Assembly (NCBI GenBank): GCA_006226595.1
Contig: SBGP01000010.1
Coordinates: forward strand, 62,001 to 126,000
Direction: 5' to 3'
Length of the DNA stretch: 64,000 nt
Source: Deltaproteobacteria bacterium
Lineage (GTDB): Bacteria; Myxococcota_A; UBA796; GCA-2862545
Below the pieces are notes generated by a model, which worked only from the letters and a program-made list of their open reading frames with translations, did not search any database and had not been told where the DNA came from. Position 1 is the first letter of the stretch, and each line of letters begins with the position of its first letter. Shown one piece after another: positions 51,381-60,971 of the stretch. Made by a program: the position numbers and the translations under genes.

Positions 51381-52235
51381 CTACTCCGCGTCCTCGGCGG
51401 CGGGCGGAACCGGCTCCGGCGGGTAGAACTCCGCACGCCGGACCTCGACCCCGCTTCCCTCGAGCCCCTTGTCGAACACGGACAGGTCGCTGTCGTTGTA
51501 GTGATACGGCGTGACCACGGCGGGCTTGAACGCGGCCACGCACTCCGCGGCCTCTTCCGGCGGCATGGTGTACGGCAGGTTCATGGGCACGAAAGCGTGG
51601 TCGATGCCCGTCAGCGCCTTCATCTCGTCGGTGCAGGCCGTGTCGCCGGCGAAGTACACGCGCTTGCCGCCCACCTCGAGCAGGTACCCGTTGCCGCGGC
51701 CCTTGTCGTGGAAGAGCTTGCCCTCCTCGGGGCCGCGGTGGTGGTTGTACATGGGCACGGCCGTGACCTGGATGCCGAGGACCTCGGTGGTCTCGCCGTT
51801 CGCGAGCACCGTGTCGAGGCTCCCCTGCTCACCGAGCTGATCGGCCACCGCCTGCGGCCCGACCGCGACCGCACCGTCGGCGCGAACCGCAGAGAGCGCG
51901 GCGGCATCGAGGTGATCGGGGTGGATGTCGGTGACGAGCACCGCCTGGCCCTTGGGGTAGGCGCCGAGCTCGCCGACCGGGTCGAGCCAGATCACCTGCT
52001 CGCCTAGCGTCAGGTACAGCGTGCCGTGCCGCACCGGGTGAATCGTCAGCGTGCCAGCCTCCGTCTCGTGGGACAGGCTCGTTGTGGGTGCGTCCGGCGC
52101 GGGCGCCGTCTCCGGTGCAGGCTCCGGGGCCACGCCGGGTGCGGCTTCGGGCGCGGGACCCGGCGAGGAACCACAGGCCAGCAGCGAGAGCAGGGCAAGA
52201 GTCGCATGAAACCTCCGGCTCTCGGATAACCGCAC
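51381..52235 (-). CDS. Metallo-beta-lactamase-fold (UlaG/YtnP-like) lipoprotein
   Basis: 284 residues. A lipobox 'LALLSLLACG' is followed by a Pro/Ala-rich linker and an MBL-fold hydrolase: 'PVRHGTLYLTLGEQVIWLDP', 'VTDIHPDHLDAAAL' (the HxxDH motif is seen as His-Pro-Asp-His), 'VPMYNHHRG', 'VYFAGDTACTDEM' and 'VTPYHYND'. It probably hydrolyses a phosphoester or lactone outside the inner membrane. A GTG at 52235 is given as start. The best Shine-Dalgarno plus ATG (GGAGG, ATG at 52207) lies in a different frame, so either the GTG is used or the start carries a one-base change. Confidence 0.8.
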   Translation of the reverse strand: MRLSESRRFHATLALLSLLACGSSPGPAPEAAPGVAPEPAPETAPAPDAPTTSLSHETEAGTLTIHPVRHGTLYLTLGEQVIWLDPVGELGAYPKGQAVLVTDIHPDHLDAAALSAVRADGAVAVGPQAVADQLGEQGSLDTVLANGETTEVLGIQVTAVPMYNHHRGPEEGKLFHDKGRGNGYLLEVGGKRVYFAGDTACTDEMKALTGIDHAFVPMNLPYTMPPEEAAECVAAFKPAVVTPYHYNDSDLSVFDKGLEGSGVEVRRAEFYPPEPVPPAAEDAE

Positions 52236-52364
52236 GTGCCCACGCGCTCCGTGTGGCGTGTCGCGACAGGGCGTCGCGGTTTGTGAACCCGACGGGTCGA
52301 GCCACCCTCGCAGGAGGGAAGGGCAATGGCCGACTTCGGGTTGTGTCGACGACCGCCCGCGGCG

Positions 52365-52370
52365 TACGCT
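52365..52370 (+). promoter_or_regulatory. Candidate -10 box (TACGCT), short-leader class
   Basis: Located 25 nt before the CTG at 52390, with GGAGG between. It supports that unusual start codon. Confidence 0.35.
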
Positions 52371-52389
52371 CCTAGCCGAGGAGGCCCGC

Positions 52390-52806
52390 CTGCACCGCCT
52401 GACCGCCCTCGCCCTCATCCTCGTCGCCACCGCCAGTGCCGACCCGGCTGATCGCGTCCCCGACCCGCGCCCAGAGCGCTGCATCCCCTTCGATCCCGAG
52501 CTCGGCGAGAGCGGCATGGCCACGCCGGAGGGTCTGTCGTACCCCGAGGTGAAGAGTGCGCTGAACGACGTCATCCAGGCGGCGCTGTACTGCCCGCGGC
52601 CGTCGGGCTTCTCCGAAGTGAACCTGACCTTCGAGCTCGTCGTGGGCTGCGACGGACTGGTGGCGAGCATCGAGGCCAGCGACACCGGCGGTGCCCCCGA
52701 GTCCTACGTCGAGTGCGTCTCCGACGTCATCGAGAAGGCGGACTTCCCCGCGCACGACATGGAAGACGGCATGCCGCTGACGTACCCCGTCAACGTGGCC
52801 TGGTGA
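52390..52806 (+). CDS. Secreted AgmX-like protein with probable CTG start
   Basis: 138 residues if started at CTG 52390, giving a neat signal peptide ('LTALALILVATASA') and a mature domain with 'VNLTFELVVGCDGLVASIEA' and 'YVECVSDVIEKADFP', like AgmX/PglI C-termini. No ATG, GTG or TTG lies in frame near the signal peptide; the CTG has GGAGG 5 nt upstream and a TACGCT box 25 nt upstream. A GTG at 52258 would add 44 non-homologous residues. It ends in TGGTGA, overlapping the next GTG. Confidence 0.65.
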   Translation: MHRLTALALILVATASADPADRVPDPRPERCIPFDPELGESGMATPEGLSYPEVKSALNDVIQAALYCPRPSGFSEVNLTFELVVGCDGLVASIEASDTGGAPESYVECVSDVIEKADFPAHDMEDGMPLTYPVNVAW

Positions 52807-53003
52807 GGCGCGGGAGCGGCTATGTCATCGACGATGCCCTGTACGCGCGGGTGATCGACTGTCTCGCCGACCACGAAGGCCAGGCAGCCGTGCACCTCGC
52901 GATGCTGCTCGGTGAGGACAGCGCGAAGGTCAAGCGCATCCTCCGTGAGGCGGAGGGTCTCGGCCAGACGACGTGCCAGGGACGACGCTGGTACCTGGGC
53001 TGA
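52803..53003 (+). CDS. Small winged-helix-like protein
   Basis: 66 residues. 'DDALYARVIDCLADHEGQAA' followed by 'VHLAMLLGEDSAKVKRILRE' and 'TTCQGRRWYLG' has the helix-turn-helix plus wing rhythm of a minimal wHTH domain. It overlaps the upstream stop (GTGA) and is probably co-translated with the AgmX-like gene. DNA binding is suggested but not certain. Confidence 0.6.
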   Translation: MRRGSGYVIDDALYARVIDCLADHEGQAAVHLAMLLGEDSAKVKRILREAEGLGQTTCQGRRWYLG

Positions 53004-53042
53004 TCCGGGCGGGGGTGTTAGCCAGCGGGTTCTGGAGGCCCG

Positions 53043-53570
53043 ATGCGCACCCTTTTCCTGCTCGTGCTCGCTGCTTGCGGCACCCCTTCCGAGAACGCTG
53101 ACCAGGCTGTCGCCCCGGAGGCCCACGAGGCCCACGAGGCTGCCGCTCCCGCCGAGGCCACCGCGGCTGCCGGCGACTGGGCCAGCTTCGGCGCCCCGGT
53201 CACCGAGGGCGAGATCGTGTCCATCGCGGCCTTCCTCGACGACCCGACCCCCTACGAGGGCAAGTCGGTGCGCGTCCAGGGCAAGGTCACCGACGTCTGC
53301 CAGAAGGCCGGATGCTGGATGGTGATGACCGACGACACGCGCCACCTGCGCGTGACCATGAAGGACCACGACTTCTCCGTCGACAAGCAGGGCGCCGGCG
53401 CCGACTGCATCGTCGAGGGCGTGGTCAAGTCCAAGGCTGTCGACCCGAAGGAGGTCGCCCACTTCAAGAGCGAGTCCAGCGAGGGCGCGGTGATCCCCGA
53501 GGAGCAGGCCCAGAGCGACAAGACCTGGGAGATCGTGGCCGCCGGCGTAAAGATGCGGAAGGAGTCCTGA
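53043..53570 (+). CDS. DUF4920 lipoprotein
   Basis: 175 residues with lipobox 'LLVLAACG', an Ala/Glu/His-rich linker (18-45) and the DUF4920 OB-fold-like domain: 'YEGKSVRVQGKVTDVCQKAG' then 'CWMVMTDDTRHLRVTMKDH'. The paired Cys-Gln-Lys-Ala-Gly-Cys is the family hallmark. Function unknown; perhaps metal or thiol related in the envelope. GGAGG precedes the ATG and a TAGCCA box lies 24 nt upstream. The TGA overlaps the CTG proposed as start of the next gene. Confidence 0.85.
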   Translation: MRTLFLLVLAACGTPSENADQAVAPEAHEAHEAAAPAEATAAAGDWASFGAPVTEGEIVSIAAFLDDPTPYEGKSVRVQGKVTDVCQKAGCWMVMTDDTRHLRVTMKDHDFSVDKQGAGADCIVEGVVKSKAVDPKEVAHFKSESSEGAVIPEEQAQSDKTWEIVAAGVKMRKES

Positions 53571-54352
53571 GCTCCTTCTCCACGCTGATCGACGGCCATG
53601 ACGGCACCTGGCACTTTCCCGAGGACTGGGGCCAGGGCCGCGCCACCTTCGGGGGGCTGGTGGCCGCGGCCGGCGTCCGGGCCCTGTGCGAGGACGTGCC
53701 CGCCGACCGGCCCATGCGCTGGCTGCAGACGGTGTTCGCAGGACCCGTGCCCGCGGGAGACGCACGCATCGACGCCCAGACCCTCCGCGCAGGCGGAAGC
53801 GCGACCCTGCGCGAGGCGCGCCTGAGCGTCGACGGCTCGGTCCGCATGACCGCCACCGCCGCCTTCGGCGCGACTCGGGCGTCTCGCCTCGACCACGCGC
53901 CACCCGCGGCTCCGGCCTACCCCGAGCCCGGAAGCCCCCAGAGCCCGCTGATCCCCTACATCGAGGGGGTGATGCCCGTGTTCACGCAGCGCACGGACAT
54001 GGCCTTCGCCGAGGGCAGCTTTCCGTTTACCGGACAGGCCGCGCGCAGCCATGGAGGCTGGGTTCGCATGCCCGAGGCCATCGGCCCTCGGGACCCGGCC
54101 ATGATCACGGCGCTGCTCGACGTGTGGCCGTGTCCCGCGCTCCAGTGTCTGTCGGGTCCCGCGCCGGCGAGCACGATGAGCTGGACCGTGCACTTCCACC
54201 CCGAGGTGGCCGGTGACGCCGCCGACTGGTGTCGCTTCCGCGCCGAGACCGATGCGAGCGCAGACGGCTACCACGTGTTCCACGCGTGGCTGTGGGACCG
54301 GGACGGGCGGCCGCTGGCCAGTGCCACCCAGCACGTCGCGGTGTTCGGCTAG
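53567..54352 (+). CDS. Acyl-CoA thioesterase family (double hot-dog) protein
   Basis: 261 residues from CTG 53567. The TesB/4HBT_3 look is clear: 'GTWHFPEDWGQGRATFGGLV', 'VFAGPVPAGDARIDAQTLRA', 'SWTVHFHPEVAGDAADWCRF' and 'GRPLASATQHVAVF'. Such enzymes hydrolyse acyl-CoA or acyl-ACP thioesters. The frame has no ATG, GTG or TTG close to the homology start; the CTG forms CTGA with the preceding stop and has GGAAGGAG a few nt upstream, so coupling with a CTG start is the best guess. Confidence 0.75.
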   Translation: MSSFSTLIDGHDGTWHFPEDWGQGRATFGGLVAAAGVRALCEDVPADRPMRWLQTVFAGPVPAGDARIDAQTLRAGGSATLREARLSVDGSVRMTATAAFGATRASRLDHAPPAAPAYPEPGSPQSPLIPYIEGVMPVFTQRTDMAFAEGSFPFTGQAARSHGGWVRMPEAIGPRDPAMITALLDVWPCPALQCLSGPAPASTMSWTVHFHPEVAGDAADWCRFRAETDASADGYHVFHAWLWDRDGRPLASATQHVAVFG

Positions 54353-54465
54353 CGCGCAACCAGTCGCTGCGGCGAGCGCCGGTGACAGCGTGTTCGCCGG
54401 TCAAGCTTTGCCGCAGGAGACGGGGCGCTCGCGCGGTCGCCGATCGCTGAGGGTATGTCGCGCCC

Positions 54466-55470
54466 ATGCGACCCATCCTGCTCTTCCTGGCCCTGGCCGC
54501 CTGCACGGCCGACGACGACCCCATCGAGACCGGCGAGACCGGCGAGGTCGACCCCGGCCCCTCCGAGCCCTCGATCCTCGGCGCCTCCGGGGTGAACGCG
54601 TGCGCCATGGCCCCCGACGCACTGCGGTGCTGGGGCGACGGCGCGTCCGTGCATCGCGTGCCCGACGTCGATGATGATGCGACCGTGCTCGCCGTCTCCG
54701 GTGACCAGAGCTGCTGGCTGAACAGCGCCGGCGAGGTGTGGTGCACGGGCTCGGCCGAACCGACGCGCAAGGTCGAGGCGGGCCTGCACGTGCGAGGCGG
54801 CGAGGATGGCTTCTGTGCCGTGAACGGCTTCCGGCGCGCGGAGTGTTGGGACCGCGTGGACGGCACCCCCGCCGAGGTTGCGAACACGGTGGGCGCCTCG
54901 CGGGCGTATGCGCGAGCCGGCACCGACGAGTGGTCGCTGGTCGAGGCGAACGGCATCATCCAGACGTGGACCTGGGGTGGAGACGCCGTGTTCAACGACG
55001 TGCTCCGCGCCAACGAAGAGCTGGCGATGGGCCCTGACCACGGCTGCAGCCGCATCACGTCCACGGCCGCGGTGTGCTGGGGCAGCGACGCCCTGGGCCA
55101 GACCGGCGTCGAGGGCAGCGGCACCCTGGACGAAGGCGACCGGGTCACCGTGTTCGAGGACTCGGTCCAGCAGATCGTCGGCGGCCTGAACCACGTATGT
55201 GTGCTGCTCGACGACGGAAGCGTCCACTGCTGGGGCGACAACAGCCGCGGTCAGCTCGGCCGTGGCGCCGTGGGCACGCCCGCCATCGGCCCCACCCCAA
55301 ACGCTGTTCCCGGGCTGACGGACGTGCTCGAGCTCGCCGCAGGCGACGACTTCACCTGCGCGGCGCTGCCCGATGCCAGCGTGCGCTGTTGGGGCGCGGG
55401 CTCCGAGGGTCAGCTCGGCGGCAGCGAAGATCGCGGCGAGCCGATCGTCGTCATCGCGCCAGCAGGCTGA
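54466..55470 (+). CDS. RCC1-repeat lipoprotein
   Basis: 334 residues with lipobox 'LFLALAACT' and an acidic linker. At least four RCC1-type repeats follow, with the pattern HxC-xL-xDGxVxCWGxNxxGQLG; the clearest is 'HVCVLLDDGSVHCWGDNSRG' continuing 'QLGRG'. Cysteine-rich RCC1 lipoproteins are common in Myxococcota surface proteomes. Function is likely binding. No Shine-Dalgarno; a TATGTC box 12 nt upstream suggests a leaderless message. The 3' end overlaps the convergent lipoprotein gene by 20 nt. Confidence 0.85.
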   Translation: MRPILLFLALAACTADDDPIETGETGEVDPGPSEPSILGASGVNACAMAPDALRCWGDGASVHRVPDVDDDATVLAVSGDQSCWLNSAGEVWCTGSAEPTRKVEAGLHVRGGEDGFCAVNGFRRAECWDRVDGTPAEVANTVGASRAYARAGTDEWSLVEANGIIQTWTWGGDAVFNDVLRANEELAMGPDHGCSRITSTAAVCWGSDALGQTGVEGSGTLDEGDRVTVFEDSVQQIVGGLNHVCVLLDDGSVHCWGDNSRGQLGRGAVGTPAIGPTPNAVPGLTDVLELAAGDDFTCAALPDASVRCWGAGSEGQLGGSEDRGEPIVVIAPAG

Positions 55471-55957
55471 TCTCGAGCTCCGCGGGGGTGCGGTAGCCAT
55501 CCGGTGCGTTGCCGGACAGATGCACCACCGGAAGCGTCAGCGTCCACGTGCCTGGCGCCGCTGGAGGCATCGCGCCCAGCCAGGCCTCGGTCTGGGCGCC
55601 GAGCGCGCGTGAGCCCTCTGTCGCCGGCCCCTCGTCGGTCACCGAGCCGTCGGGCTGCAGCCAGACGCGGGCATCGCCGAGCTCGAGACGCGCCTCCCCC
55701 ACCGACCAGTCGAGGGTCGCGCAGCCCTGGATCGGATCGTCCGTGGCGCACAGCGAAGACTGCAGTCGTCCCGGATGCCCGCGGTCGACGATGCGCACCT
55801 CGAGCTCGCTGGCGCCGATGAACGCTGCCCCCTGGGCCTCGGCGACGTACTCCGCGCCTGGCTCGGCCCCGACGACCATCTCGAACACGGCGAGGGTCTC
55901 GGGTTCCGGAGCGGTGTCGTCCGTGTAGGTGGCGCAGCCGAAGAGGAAGAGCAGCAT
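55451..55957 (-). CDS. Lipoprotein of unknown function
   Basis: 168 residues, lipobox 'LLFLFGCA' with a very short n-region. The mature domain is beta-rich ('SELEVRIVDRGHPGRLQ', 'GTWTLTLPVVHL') with one Cys pair around residues 70-80 and no family recognised. The 3' end overlaps the RCC1 gene by 20 nt; it is divergent from the membrane-anchored protein gene at 55979 with 21 nt between. Confidence 0.7.
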   Translation of the reverse strand: MLLFLFGCATYTDDTAPEPETLAVFEMVVGAEPGAEYVAEAQGAAFIGASELEVRIVDRGHPGRLQSSLCATDDPIQGCATLDWSVGEARLELGDARVWLQPDGSVTDEGPATEGSRALGAQTEAWLGAMPPAAPGTWTLTLPVVHLSGNAPDGYRTPAELEISLLAR

Positions 55958-55978
55958 GCGCCCCTGTATCCTCCTCGC

Positions 55979-56632
55979 ATGGAAGACATCGCATTCCTCG
56001 GCTGCTTCTTCGGCCTTCCCGTGCTCATGGTGCTGGCGCTCCTGTGGGTCGCGCTCCGGGCGCTACGCGCGCGTTCGGCGTGGAGACGCGCCCTGCGCCA
56101 GGGATGGAAGCCCATGGAGCGCGCCGAGCTCGACGCCGTGCTCCGCAACTTTCCGCCCCTGAACGAGGGCGGCAAGGTCGTCGTCGATCGCATCGCGCGC
56201 AAGCCCATCCACGGGGTGGAGGCGGTGGTCTGTCGCTACCACTGGACCTCGAAGGGCCACGGCGAGCACCGCCATGGGCGTCGCGAGGCATGGCTCGTGC
56301 TGCCCGCGGGTGCCCAGCTTCCGAGGGCCGTGATTCAGCCCCGGACGGGCGGCCTCGTCGAGCGCGCGCTCATCGCGGTGATGGAGACGGCCGGCGCCCA
56401 GCGCATACCGCTGGGCGAAGCGTGGGACTGGGCCCTGGTCTTCGGCCCCGGCGCTCCGCCGTGGTTCAGCGAGGCGCGCGGCTCCGCGCTGAAGGCGGTC
56501 CTGAAGGCGCCGGAACAGCTGTGGCTGCACGACCGCAACCTGGTGCTCGTCCTTCCGGACCACGCGCACGGGCGATTGCTCCGCGACGCCGAGCGCATCG
56601 CCGAGCAGCTTCGTCGCGCCACCGACGCCTGA
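55979..56632 (+). CDS. Membrane-anchored protein of unknown function
   Basis: 217 residues. One N-terminal membrane helix (about 4-27) is followed by a basic stretch and a soluble domain of mixed alpha/beta character ('VVVDRIARKPIHGVEAVVCR', 'QLWLHDRNLVLVLPDHAHGR'). No family recognised; the layout recalls small DUF3137-like proteins. No Shine-Dalgarno; TATCCT lies 12 nt before the ATG, so the message may be leaderless. Confidence 0.68.
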   Translation: MEDIAFLGCFFGLPVLMVLALLWVALRALRARSAWRRALRQGWKPMERAELDAVLRNFPPLNEGGKVVVDRIARKPIHGVEAVVCRYHWTSKGHGEHRHGRREAWLVLPAGAQLPRAVIQPRTGGLVERALIAVMETAGAQRIPLGEAWDWALVFGPGAPPWFSEARGSALKAVLKAPEQLWLHDRNLVLVLPDHAHGRLLRDAERIAEQLRRATDA

Positions 56633-56682
56633 TCCCGCGTCCGACAACACAACGGAGCTATTCGCGACCGGCGGCAGGCGTT

Positions 56683-56688
56683 AGTGTC
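56683..56688 (+). promoter_or_regulatory. Candidate -10 box (TAGTGT), short-leader class
   Basis: Lies 23 nt before the ATG at 56706, with GGAGG between, matching the spacing seen before the genes at 1154 and 53043. Confidence 0.35.
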
Positions 56689-56705
56689 TCGGGCTCGGAG
56701 GTTTC

Positions 56706-57971
<1,266 letters not shown>

Positions 57972-58002
57972 TCGGCGTACACTGGGCCCACGGAGTTTGT
58001 CG

Positions 58003-58563
58003 ATGAAGATGCGTGCCCTTCTCCTCGCCCTCGTACTCGCCGCGGGCGCCGGGTTCTCGACCGAAGCCCAGGCCCAGGACTGGGAAAAGGTCTACGTGCG
58101 CGCGCGAACCGCGAACTACGTGAGCTATGCGGCGCCCGCCGCCGGCCTCGGTCTCGGCATCCCGATGTTCGTGCGCGCGACCCACTCGGACAACTTCTTC
58201 GAGACGCTGCTGCTGGCCGCGGGTGGCAGCCTGGCGATCACCGGCGGCATGGTCGCCGGAGGACCGCTGCAGGCGTGGTCGGGCATGCGCGGGGCACGCG
58301 CCCTCGAGGAGCTGGGCCGTCCGGTCAGCCGCGTACCCGGCACGCTCTCGTGGGCGGGCTCGGGCCTGAGCGCCACGAGCATGGTCGTGTTTCTGACCGC
58401 CGCGGGCTTCGATGTGGACGAGCTGATCGGCCCGTCCCTGGTCGGCGTGATTGGCGGCTTCGCGCTCGGCTACGGCGCCGGGCTCGCTCAGTGGACCGTG
58501 AACCGCAAAGCCTGGCGCAACCGCGACGTGCCCGTGATGCTCCGCGTCGGCGGCGCGTTCTAG
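58003..58563 (+). CDS. Membrane protein with signal peptide, unknown function
   Basis: 186 residues. A signal peptide (about 1-25, 'LLLALVLAAGAGFSTEAQA') is followed by four hydrophobic segments (for example 'YAAPAAGLGLGIPMFV', 'LLLAAGGSLAITGGMVAG', 'LVGVIGGFALGYGAGLAQW'). No family recognised. The ATG at 58003 has CGGAG 7 nt upstream and a TACACT box at 25 nt; a TTG at 57997 is an alternative. Confidence 0.7.
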   Translation: MKMRALLLALVLAAGAGFSTEAQAQDWEKVYVRARTANYVSYAAPAAGLGLGIPMFVRATHSDNFFETLLLAAGGSLAITGGMVAGGPLQAWSGMRGARALEELGRPVSRVPGTLSWAGSGLSATSMVVFLTAAGFDVDELIGPSLVGVIGGFALGYGAGLAQWTVNRKAWRNRDVPVMLRVGGAF

Positions 58564-58572
58564 CAGGGCCTG

Positions 58573-59355
58573 CTAGCGCGCGAGATCGCGGCTGATCACC
58601 TGGCTGCCGAGCCAGAGCACCAGGCCGGCCAGCGACAGGCCCCCGAGCGCGACCAGCCCCTGAACGACCGGGCCCTCGGGGAGCAGTGCGGTGAGCATCA
58701 GCCCGCACGCGAACTGGGCGACGAGCACGACCAGCCACACCCCCTGCTGCGCGGTGCGCACGTCGTGCGACAGGGTCGAGATGATCGCGCACACAGCGCC
58801 GATCGCCGCCGCCCACGCCGGCCCACCGAGGAAGAACGCGACCATCCACGCCGGGTTTGGGGGCAAGGTGTCCGTGAACCCGCTCGCCACAGGCATCTGC
58901 GCCAGCAGAAGGCACGCGGTACCCGAGAACAGCACGTACAGCACCAGGGGTGCGCCGATGCTGCCGAGCACCTTTCCGGTGAGCAACTCGAAGCGACGCA
59001 CCGGCGCGAGCAGCAAGAACGGCAGCGTGTTCACCTGTCGATCGTGGAGCACGCTGTGGCCGGCGAGCACCGCCGCGATGCCGAGGAACTGGGTGAAGAT
59101 CAGCCAGTTGGTGACCGGCACCACAGTGCCCACAACGTTGTAGATCACGTCCTCGGGCGTCGCACCGAGGGTAGGCAGCGCCCGATGAAACTCCGCTGAG
59201 CGCCCCGGCACGTTCGCAACCAGCTGCATGAGCCCGACCGCCGCGAGCGCGAGACCCGCGACGACCGCGTCGAGCACCGCGATGATTGCGAGCATCGCCG
59301 GCTGACGTCGCTGCTCGAGCCACTCGCGCTTCGCGATGTGCAGGATGCGGCTCAT
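58573..59355 (-). CDS. ABC transporter permease (ABC-2 type)
   Basis: 260 residues with six membrane helices. The opening 'ILHIAKREWLEQRRQPAML' is typical of ABC-2/CcmB-like permeases, as is 'LHDRQVNTLPFLLLAPVRRF' (the cytosolic coupling helix). Partner of the ATPase encoded upstream, with which it overlaps by ATGA. Substrate unknown; exporters of this type move lipids, polysaccharides or drugs. Confidence 0.85.
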   Translation of the reverse strand: MSRILHIAKREWLEQRRQPAMLAIIAVLDAVVAGLALAAVGLMQLVANVPGRSAEFHRALPTLGATPEDVIYNVVGTVVPVTNWLIFTQFLGIAAVLAGHSVLHDRQVNTLPFLLLAPVRRFELLTGKVLGSIGAPLVLYVLFSGTACLLLAQMPVASGFTDTLPPNPAWMVAFFLGGPAWAAAIGAVCAIISTLSHDVRTAQQGVWLVVLVAQFACGLMLTALLPEGPVVQGLVALGGLSLAGLVLWLGSQVISRDLAR

Positions 59356-60074
59356 TCTTCGACGTGCTCCTGGTACACGGCGAGCAGTCCGGAGGCGGCC
59401 GGCACCGTCTTCTCGCCCGGCAGCGCGCGCTCGTGGCGCACGGTCCCCTGCACCACGGCCACCCGGTCGCAGACCTGCTCGACCGCCGCGAGGTCGTGGG
59501 TGACGACGACCACGGCGAGCCCCTGATCCGCGCGGCTGCGCATCGTCCGGTACAGCGTGTGCGCGCTGACCGGGTCGAGGTTCGCGGTGGGCTCGTCGAG
59601 CAGCAGTACCTTCGGGGCCATCAGCAAGGCCCGCACGAGCGCGAGCTTCTGCTGCATGCCCGAGCTGTAGCCACCAACCGGCAGGTCGAGGCTCCCGGTG
59701 ATGCCGAGTTCTTCGGCCACCGCCGCCGCCTTCGCGGCCACGTCTGCGGCGGACAGGCCGAACAGTCCTCCGAAGAACGCGAGGTTCTCGGATCCGGTGA
59801 GCAGCGGATAGAAGCCAGGCCGCGCCGTGATCAGCCCGACCGTGCCCGTCGTCTCGAGGGCCACGGTCTCCGCGGGTCTCCCGTCGACGAGCAAGGTGCC
59901 GCTGGTCGGCGCCACGAGTCCGGCCATGAGCAGGAGCAGCGTGCTCTTCCCGCCGCCGTTCGGGCCGATGAGCGCGAGCACTTCACCGGCGGCGACCTCG
60001 AGGTTCACGTCTCGGAGGACGTCGACCTTGCCGAAGCGGCGACCCACGCCCTGTGCGGAGATGACGGCAGACAC
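59352..60074 (-). CDS. ABC transporter ATP-binding protein
   Basis: 240 residues. Walker A 'GPNGGGKST' (37-45), a signature variant 'YSSGMQQKLALVRALL' (Ser-Ser-Gly-Met-Gln-Gln) and Walker B 'VLLLDEPTANLD' are present, with the switch His in 'VVVVTHDLAAV'. First gene of a two-gene exporter operon with the permease. Divergent from the PH-like membrane protein gene at 60162. Confidence 0.92.
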   Translation of the reverse strand: MSAVISAQGVGRRFGKVDVLRDVNLEVAAGEVLALIGPNGGGKSTLLLLMAGLVAPTSGTLLVDGRPAETVALETTGTVGLITARPGFYPLLTGSENLAFFGGLFGLSAADVAAKAAAVAEELGITGSLDLPVGGYSSGMQQKLALVRALLMAPKVLLLDEPTANLDPVSAHTLYRTMRSRADQGLAVVVVTHDLAAVEQVCDRVAVVQGTVRHERALPGEKTVPAASGLLAVYQEHVEE

Positions 60075-60136
60075 GGCGCGAGTCTACTCGAAACCGGCCG
60101 GGAGGGGCACGGAAGCGACCGGCGCCAGCCCGCGGC

Positions 60137-60142
60137 TACAAT
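60137..60142 (+). promoter_or_regulatory. Candidate -10 box (TACAAT)
   Basis: Close to the sigma-70 consensus and 25 nt before the GTG at 60162, with GGAGGAGG between. Confidence 0.45.
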
Positions 60143-60161
60143 GCTCTGGAGGAGGCCAGCC

Positions 60162-60971
60162 GTGAGTGACGGCCTGGATCACCACAGTCGAGACTTTGAT
60201 GTGACCCCACCCGGATGGCTGCTCCGCCTGCGTCGGTGGGCCCTTGTGGGTGCGGGAGTGCCCGTGTTGCTCCTCGCGCTCCACCTGTTCGGACAGGTCG
60301 CGCCGCCGGAAGACTCGCTCGCGGCGCGATGGGGGCAGGCCCCCTACTCCGAGGACGTGCGCTCCTTCGCCGAGTGGTGCATGAGCGGCCCGGGACCAGC
60401 GCCAGAGCGCTGCGAGCAGGATGGCGTGTGGATGACCGGCACGGACGCGAAGGCCATCCTCGACAGCGACGCGCTCAGCCCGACCCAGGCGGCGATTCGA
60501 CGGTCGCGACGCGCGACGGGCCTCGCCTACCTCCGCCGGGTGGCCATGGCGGGAGGCCGCGAGCTCGGGTCGGTGCTGAGCTTCCTCGCGGCCCACGCGA
60601 CGTCCGTGTGGGCGACGCTCGCCGCAACGACGCTGTTCGGCGGCACGTGGCTCTGGGCCTGGTCGCGCAAGCCGCGGTGCAGCGTCACCGTCGATCCGCG
60701 CGGGGTGGTCATCGACCGAGAGCGCATTCCCCTGGAGGACATCCTCGCGGTCGAGATCATCGCGGGCTCCCTGCGCTTCACCCTGACCCGTGGCCGCGAT
60801 CTGATGACGCCTCCGCTCGATGTGGGCGAGATCGAGCTCCACCAGCTCGTCGTCGCGATTCGCGCCCTGCTGCTCTCCCCGGAGCAACGACGCGCCCTCG
60901 CCACCGACACCGAGCGCATCGACAGCGAGCGCGAGGAGCTGAGGGCTCAGCGGCCGAGGCTGCGCACGTAG
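60162..60971 (+). CDS. Membrane protein with C-terminal PH-like domain
   Basis: 269 residues. Membrane helices at about 22-42 ('ALVGAGVPVLLLALHLFG') and 140-168, separated by a periplasmic loop with two Cys. The cytosolic C-terminus ('SVTVDPRGVVIDRERIPLED' then 'ILAVEIIAGSLRFTLTRGRD') looks like a bacterial PH domain. Function unknown. GTG start at 60162 supported by GGAGGAGG. The 3' end overlaps the convergent nadE gene by 25 nt. Confidence 0.68.
   Translation: MSDGLDHHSRDFDVTPPGWLLRLRRWALVGAGVPVLLLALHLFGQVAPPEDSLAARWGQAPYSEDVRSFAEWCMSGPGPAPERCEQDGVWMTGTDAKAILDSDALSPTQAAIRRSRRATGLAYLRRVAMAGGRELGSVLSFLAAHATSVWATLAATTLFGGTWLWAWSRKPRCSVTVDPRGVVIDRERIPLEDILAVEIIAGSLRFTLTRGRDLMTPPLDVGEIELHQLVVAIRALLLSPEQRRALATDTERIDSEREELRAQRPRLRT

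Noticed and set aside
52046-52243. A 65-codon minus-strand frame starting at an ATG with good SD within the MBL lipoprotein 5' region
   Set aside because: It encodes a Cys/Arg/Pro-rich peptide without features; the lipobox frame is the real gene and the ATG is noted as a frame anomaly.
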